From Amorphochlora amoebiformis (Eukaryota > Cercozoa > Chlorarachniophyceae): DNA of 64,000 nucleotides. The notes under the pieces were generated by a model. It saw nothing but the letters and a program-made list of their open reading frames with translations. It had not been told where the DNA came from and ran no database searches. Positions 58,970 to 64,000 of the stretch are shown piece after piece. The stretch's first letter is position 1. Each line of letters starts with the position of its first letter. The stretch is from contig BAAHQB010000051.1 of NCBI GenBank assembly GCA_054601695.1, positions 620,001 to 684,000 on the forward strand, in the 5' to 3' direction. The translations under genes were made by a program, and so were the position numbers.

Positions 58970-59440
58970 CATAGACAGTCACGAAACGAATTTAAATTTT
59001 GAAACAATTCATCCGTACCTAGCCGCAAAACTCAAAAATGAAAATATTTTCTCGATACTTCACATATACACCAGTATACAATACGATATGCTAACGCAAT
59101 ATGTAACTATACAGCATTGAACAATATTACCACTAAAGCAATTCAATTTATGTAACAGTGTAATCATTCGTACTAACACAATAACTATGCTAACGACGCC
59201 GTAATAATATATATGCTAGCGACGCCGTAATAATATGCCAACAAAACGATTTTGCTACCGTATTAATACTAGCACAATACAGTTTCATTATACTACACGG
59301 TAATAATTGTAGTCCACAGCGTAATAATAATAATAGTTTAACACGTGTACACACGTGTGCTAACGCTGACACAGTAGAAGCACTAACCTTTCTTTTTCCA
59401 CTGCCGCCAAAAAACAACCAGCCAATTTTTTCCAAAATTC
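58970..59440. other. A/T-rich unique island with short direct repeats
   Basis: Contains GCTAACGACGCCGTAATAAT and GCTAGCGACGCCGTAATAAT in tandem (59189-59238), and further GCTAACG/TAATAAT echoes. On the minus strand KIGWLFFGGSGKRK ends at AAAG|GTTAGT (59388), a good donor, but no acceptor is evident. It could be part of a first exon. Confidence 0.35.
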
Positions 59441-59447
59441 AAACAAA

Positions 59448-59632
59448 AGAGAGAGAGGGGGAGAGAGATAGAGAGAGAGATAGAGAGAGGGAGAGATAGA
59501 TGGATAGAGAGGAGAGAGAGAGAGAGATTAGAGGAACGGAGAGAGAAGAGAGAATAGAAGAGAGGGAGAGTAGGAGAGGGGGAGAAGCGAGGAAGAGAAG
59601 AAGGGAAGTGAGGAGAGATAGAGGAGCAATAA
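59448..59632 (+). repeat. GA-rich tract 1
   Basis: Purine-only or nearly so: GAGAGAGATAGAGAGAG and GAGAAGAGAGAATAG blocks. Confidence 0.85.
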
Positions 59633-59699
59633 TTTGTCCGTTTGACCTCTTGGTTCGCTGGTGTATATGTATATGTGGATGTACGTATAAGTATGGTAG

Positions 59700-59853
59700 G
59701 TATGAAAATGATTTATGTATGTAAATGTATGCTTGATATTATATATATATATATATATATATATTGTATATGGACATTATATATTTATATGTGGGTATTG
59801 ATGTATGTGAGGGAGAAAAAAGGTGCTTTACAAGAACAAGTCATCTCTATGTA

Positions 59854-59912
<59 letters not shown>

Positions 59913-60085
59913 ATTATAATATGTTTACATATATGTATCAATATATTAAATTATATATGCATATATATATATAGATATATATATATATATATGTATGTAT
60001 GTATGTATATATATATATATATGTATGTATGTATGAATATACATATATTACATATATATATATATACATATATATACATATATAC

Positions 60086-60117
<32 letters not shown>

Positions 60118-60140
60118 GTATATGTGAGTGTGTGTCTGTA
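59700..60140. repeat. AT-rich stretch
   Basis: (AT)n with GTATGTATGT patches. No gene seen. Confidence 0.75.
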
Positions 60141-60148
60141 AAAATACA

Positions 60149-60220
60149 TTAATAGCTATATAGCTGTTGGAAGTCCTTTGGGTGCATACGTGACGACGCA
60201 ACGTTGTCACGCCCAACATC
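60149..60220 (-). CDS. Candidate terminal exon ([20 protein letters not shown])
   Basis: ATTGTTTTAG acceptor followed by 23 sense codons and TAA (60149-60151): [20 protein letters not shown] then YSY. The island ends just after the stop, as expected for the last coding exon. Single copy, family unknown. Confidence 0.4.
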   Translation of the reverse strand, partial: DVGRDNVASSRMHPKDFQQLYSY

Positions 60221-60295
60221 CTAAAACAATATGCAACATTCATGTATACATGCGTACATACACACATACACATATATATATATGTGTGTATAGAT

Positions 60296-60327
<32 letters not shown>

Positions 60328-60339
60328 ATATATATATAT

Positions 60340-60458
60340 GGGAGAGAGAAAAGAGAGAGAACGAGGGGAGAGAGAAAGAGAAGACAGGAAAACAAAAACA
60401 CACAGAGAGAGAGGGAGACCACACAGAGAGAGGGAGAACACGGAGAGAGAGAGAGACC

Positions 60459-60499
<41 letters not shown>

Positions 60500-60897
60500 A
60501 CACAGAGAGAGAGAGAGAGACCAGAGAGAGAGACTAGAGAGAGAGACCACAGAGAGAGAGAGAGACCAGAGAGAGAGACCAGAGAGAGAGACAAGAGAGA
60601 GACCAGGGAGAGAGAGACAGAGTGAGAGACCAGAGAGAGAGACCACAGAGAGAGAGAGACCAGAGAGAGAGAGCGAGAAAGAGAGAAAGAGAGAGAGACC
60701 AGAGAGAAAGAGAGAGAGACCAGAGAGAGAGAGAGAGGGGAGGACAGAACACAGAGACTGAGAGAGAGCCAGAGAGAAGAGATAAACAATAGAGAGAGAG
60801 AGAGGGAGAGAGAAGGAGAAGAGTAAGAGAGACAAGATAGAGAGGGAGAAGAAGAGAGAAGAGAAAGAGAGAGAGAGAGTAGGAGAGAGAGAGAAGA

Positions 60898-60933
<36 letters not shown>

Positions 60934-60938
60934 AAAGA

Positions 60939-60972
<34 letters not shown>

Positions 60973-61066
60973 AGAGAGAGAGAGGAGAGAGAGAGAGAGA
61001 AAGAGAGAGAGATGAGGAGAGAGAGAGAGAAAAAAAAGAGGATAGAGAAGAAGAGAAGAAGAGAGA
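60340..61066 (+). repeat. Long GA-rich tract 2
   Basis: About 725 bp of GAGAGA with recurring GACCAGAGAGAGA and GACCACAGAGAGA units at 60450-60720. Its SLSLS/ERERE translations are artefacts. Purine strand asymmetry is near complete. Confidence 0.9.
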
Positions 61067-61179
61067 TATGTAAAGGTATTTAGAATTGAACTTTGGGATC
61101 CTGTGTGTTGAGTTTGGCATGAAATGAAAAAACCCTATGGTTTTCATACGACGCGACAAATAACTGTAACGACGACCCT

Positions 61180-61486
61180 GGTTAGGGTTAGGGTTAGGGT
61201 TGGGCTAGGGGTCGAATAAGATAAGGGCTAGGGTTAGAGTTAGGGTTCGGATGAAGGTATGGGGTAGGGTTAGGTTCAGGGTCAGAGTTCGAATTAGGGT
61301 TAGGGTTAGGGTCGATAAAGGTTAGGGTTAGGGTTAGGGTTAAGGTTAGGATTGGGTGATACAGCATGTCTTAACCAAGGGCCATAGACTCGCCACTTGG
61401 GAGCGACCGGTTAGGGTTAGGGTTAGGGTTAGGGTTAGGGTTAGGGTTAGGTTTAGGGTTAGGGTTAGGGTTAGGGTTAGGGTTAC
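61180..61486 (+). repeat. Interstitial telomere-type repeat, cluster 2
   Basis: Two TTAGGG blocks (61180-61356 degenerate, 61410-61486 nearly perfect) separated by a 53-bp linker containing CAGCATGTCT and CCATAGACTC. Confidence 0.9.
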
Positions 61487-61539
61487 CGGATTTCGATAGG
61501 GAGATTCCTGTTGGACCTCTGGGTGTATGTACAGACATT

Positions 61540-61785
61540 ATATAATAATACGAGATATATATACATATAATATATATATATATATATATGTTATATGTAT
61601 ATATATGTACATATATATGTAGTACACACACACACACATATATATTTATATGCATATATATATGTATGTGTGTGTGTGTGTATGTATATAAAATACATAG
61701 TGCACATAGACATAGAGTATTGATACGTATGTATATGTAAAATACATATATGATATGTATATTACATGTGCATAACCCTGCATTC

Positions 61786-61854
<69 letters not shown>

Positions 61855-61901
61855 GTGTGTGTGTACATATATAAATATATAGATTAATATGTATGTTTAG
61901 G

Positions 61902-61938
<37 letters not shown>

Positions 61939-62043
61939 GTGTGTGTATATATGCATATGTGTATATATATTAGTTTTTATGTATTCACAGAACAGTCTAG
62001 TCTCAACTTACACAGATGACTCGATGGATGCATATATATATAC

Positions 62044-62078
<35 letters not shown>

Positions 62079-62130
62079 TGTTTTCTATAATATTATGCAT
62101 AAATATACATAAATATATATATATGTACAT

Positions 62131-62161
<31 letters not shown>

Positions 62162-62232
62162 CATATATACATTTATATATATAGATATATATATATATGT
62201 ATAAATAAATATATACATGTATATATATACAC

Positions 62233-62264
<32 letters not shown>

Positions 62265-62460
62265 GTGTGTATGCACGTATACTGTACGAAAATATTTCAT
62301 ATGCGTGTGCATGTATACATATGAATACATGTATACATATATACATATATATACATGTACAAAAATATATACATGTATATATATATATATATATAAATAT
62401 TTTTATATATATATACATATATATATATATATGCATGTATAACATTTATCTTAATTTAAA
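61540..62460. repeat. AT-rich stretch
   Basis: (AT)n and (GT)n. No gene seen. Confidence 0.75.
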
Positions 62461-62589
62461 AATTAATTGAATTACATTATATATACATATATATATAGTG
62501 ATGAAATCACAGATTTTGACCTTAAGTTCGAAGTCTGAATATAAACATCGCGAAACCGTAGATAATCCTTATCGAATCTATAGATATAT

Positions 62590-62757
62590 ATATATATATA
62601 TATATATCTGTATCATTCTATATATATATATATATATATTCTATATATATATATATATACTATATATATATAGATGAAATATCATCCTATATACATAAAC
62701 ATACATATAAATATATACACATATATATATCCAAATATATATATATATAGATACATG

Positions 62758-62788
<31 letters not shown>

Positions 62789-62883
62789 ACATATGTATAT
62801 ATATATATATGAGAACGTATGTGCGTGATATGTTTATGAATATGTGTATGTGTTTCAAATTAGTTATTTATATATACACATAT

Positions 62884-62915
<32 letters not shown>

Positions 62916-63117
62916 AAATATATATAAAATATGCATGTGTATATATATGTTATATATACCCATATATATAGATATATGTTCTAGATGTATATATATTTAT
63001 ATATTCATAATATACTTCTATATATATGTATACATATATATTTAATATATATATATATACATCGTGTACATATAACTTGCATCTATCAGGTATTCCCACA
63101 TACATGCATACATATAC

Positions 63118-63178
<61 letters not shown>

Positions 63179-63180
63179 GG
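62590..63180. repeat. AT-rich stretch
   Basis: (AT)n with short interruptions. No gene seen. Confidence 0.75.
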
Positions 63181-63213
63181 CGTATTTTCACATTTATCTA
63201 CCAAGCCCATAAA

Positions 63214-63302
63214 CCCCACCCTAACCCAACTCTAACCCTAACCCTAACCCTAACCCTAACCCTAACCCTAACCCTAACCCTAACCCCAATCCCAACATTA
63301 AC
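63214..63302 (-). repeat. Interstitial telomere-type repeat, cluster 3 (CCCTAA orientation)
   Basis: About 13 CCCTAA units, perfect in the middle, degenerate at both ends. Opposite orientation to all other clusters. Confidence 0.9.
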
Positions 63303-63372
63303 CCGACCTTACCTTAGAATGTTATGGCTATGATAACTACTCACCAGTATATGCCCCTCGGGCCCAACCCTT

Positions 63373-63675
63373 AGGGTTAGGTTAGGGTTAGGTTAGGGTT
63401 AGGTTAGGGTTAGGACTAGGGTTAGGGTTAGGGTTAGGGTTGGGTTAAGGTTGGGGTTAGAGTTAGGTTAGGGTTAGGGTTGGAGCTAGGGTTAGGATTA
63501 GGGTTAAGGTGAAAGCTGGGGTTAGGGTGAGACTAGGGTTAGGGTTAGGGTTAGGGTTAGGGTTAGGGTTAGGGTTAGGATCAGATTATTCAGCATGTCT
63601 CAGTACTAGGACCATTGACTCCTCCACAGGGTGGGGCTATAGGTTGGGGTTAGGGTTAGGGTTAGGTTAGGGTTT
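63373..63675 (+). repeat. Interstitial telomere-type repeat, cluster 4 (TTAGGG orientation)
   Basis: A degenerate TTAGGG/TTAGGTTAGGG block to 63580, a linker (63581-63640) with CAGCATGTCT and CCATTGACTC, and a short final block. It starts 70 bp after the reversed cluster 3. Confidence 0.9.
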
Positions 63676-63719
63676 ACGCCAAGCCGACGAATCCGGCTAA
63701 GCGCTTGCGATGCTTGTAT
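63674..63719 (-). CDS. Candidate terminal exon ([14 protein letters not shown])
   Basis: TTGCACAG acceptor, then [14 protein letters not shown] and TAA (63674-63676). Basic C-terminus. Lies directly beside telomere-type repeat, 3' of which there is no further island on this strand for 70 bp. Confidence 0.35.
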
Positions 63720-63724
63720 CTGTG

Positions 63725-63726
<2 letters not shown>

Positions 63727-63793
<67 letters not shown>

Positions 63794-63825
63794 TATATTT
63801 GGGGAATTATATGTTGGAATAAAGT

Positions 63826-63862
<37 letters not shown>

Positions 63863-64000
63863 ATAAATATATGATATATACATATATAATATGTATATAT
63901 ACATGTGGAATATATGTAAAATATATATATATATATATATCTATATGTATATATACGAAATTCAGTAATTATAATAACTAGACATAATAAGACATATATA
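63727..64000. repeat. AT-rich stretch to window end
   Basis: (AT)n with one GTGTGT run; nothing else seen. Confidence 0.75.

Noticed and set aside
60221-61159. 312-codon SLSLS-rich frame
   Set aside because: It is the translation of the GA/CT tract. Only a short amino-terminal part ([11 protein letters not shown]) comes from unique sequence and has no support.
62500-62540. Plus-strand DEITDFDLKFEV with stop after TATATAG
   Set aside because: Two frames are open, there is no second copy and no pyrimidine tract; insufficient evidence.

Overview
The window is nuclear DNA of a eukaryote that I cannot name. The evidence is GT-AG bounded exon-like islands, tRNA-derived SINEs, blocks of TTAGGG telomere-type repeat, and (AT)n microsatellite making up much of the sequence. 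There are no bacterial operons, ribosome binding sites or rRNA genes, and no intact tRNA that I can see. Most open reading frames in the window are [10 protein letters not shown] translations of (AT)n and are not genes.

Region 1 (1 to about 34.56 kb) is a tandem array of a long segment: unit 1 (1-8929, left end cut by the window), unit 2 (8930-17411), unit 3 (17412-28941) and a partial unit 4 (from 28942). Each unit repeats, in the same order, about twenty short islands of ordinary composition separated by AT microsatellite. Most islands read as small exons (25-93 nt) on the minus strand, with AG in front and GT behind, and with coiled-coil-like or otherwise protein-like open frames. Transcription order within a unit is high to low coordinate. 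Units differ by modular gains and losses: unit 2 lacks islands J-L and P-Q and carries V and W, and unit 3 has islands M-O twice. Two tRNA-headed SINE families sit at fixed places in the units.

Region 2 (34.56-40.5 kb) holds a second copy of V, further single minus-strand exon candidates, purine/pyrimidine tracts and a solitary SINE. Region 3 (40.5-50.5 kb) holds a 0.77-kb tandem duplication. Directly after it comes a homogeneous array of 13 units of about 630 bp with a roughly 430-bp non-AT core, closed on the right by one strongly diverged copy.

Region 4 (50.5-64 kb) is mainly AT and GA low-complexity DNA with scattered exon-like islands, a MITE-like element with 12-bp terminal inverted repeats, and four clusters of interstitial telomere-type repeat. 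One cluster faces outward in both directions, which suggests subtelomeric or rearranged chromosome ends.

No complete gene can be reconstructed by eye. The exon calls rest on splice-site context, open frame and conservation between copies, and none is assigned to a family with confidence. Several copies carry frameshifts or amino-acid changes, so the array may be a decaying set of gene duplicates or a long gene with duplicated exon blocks.
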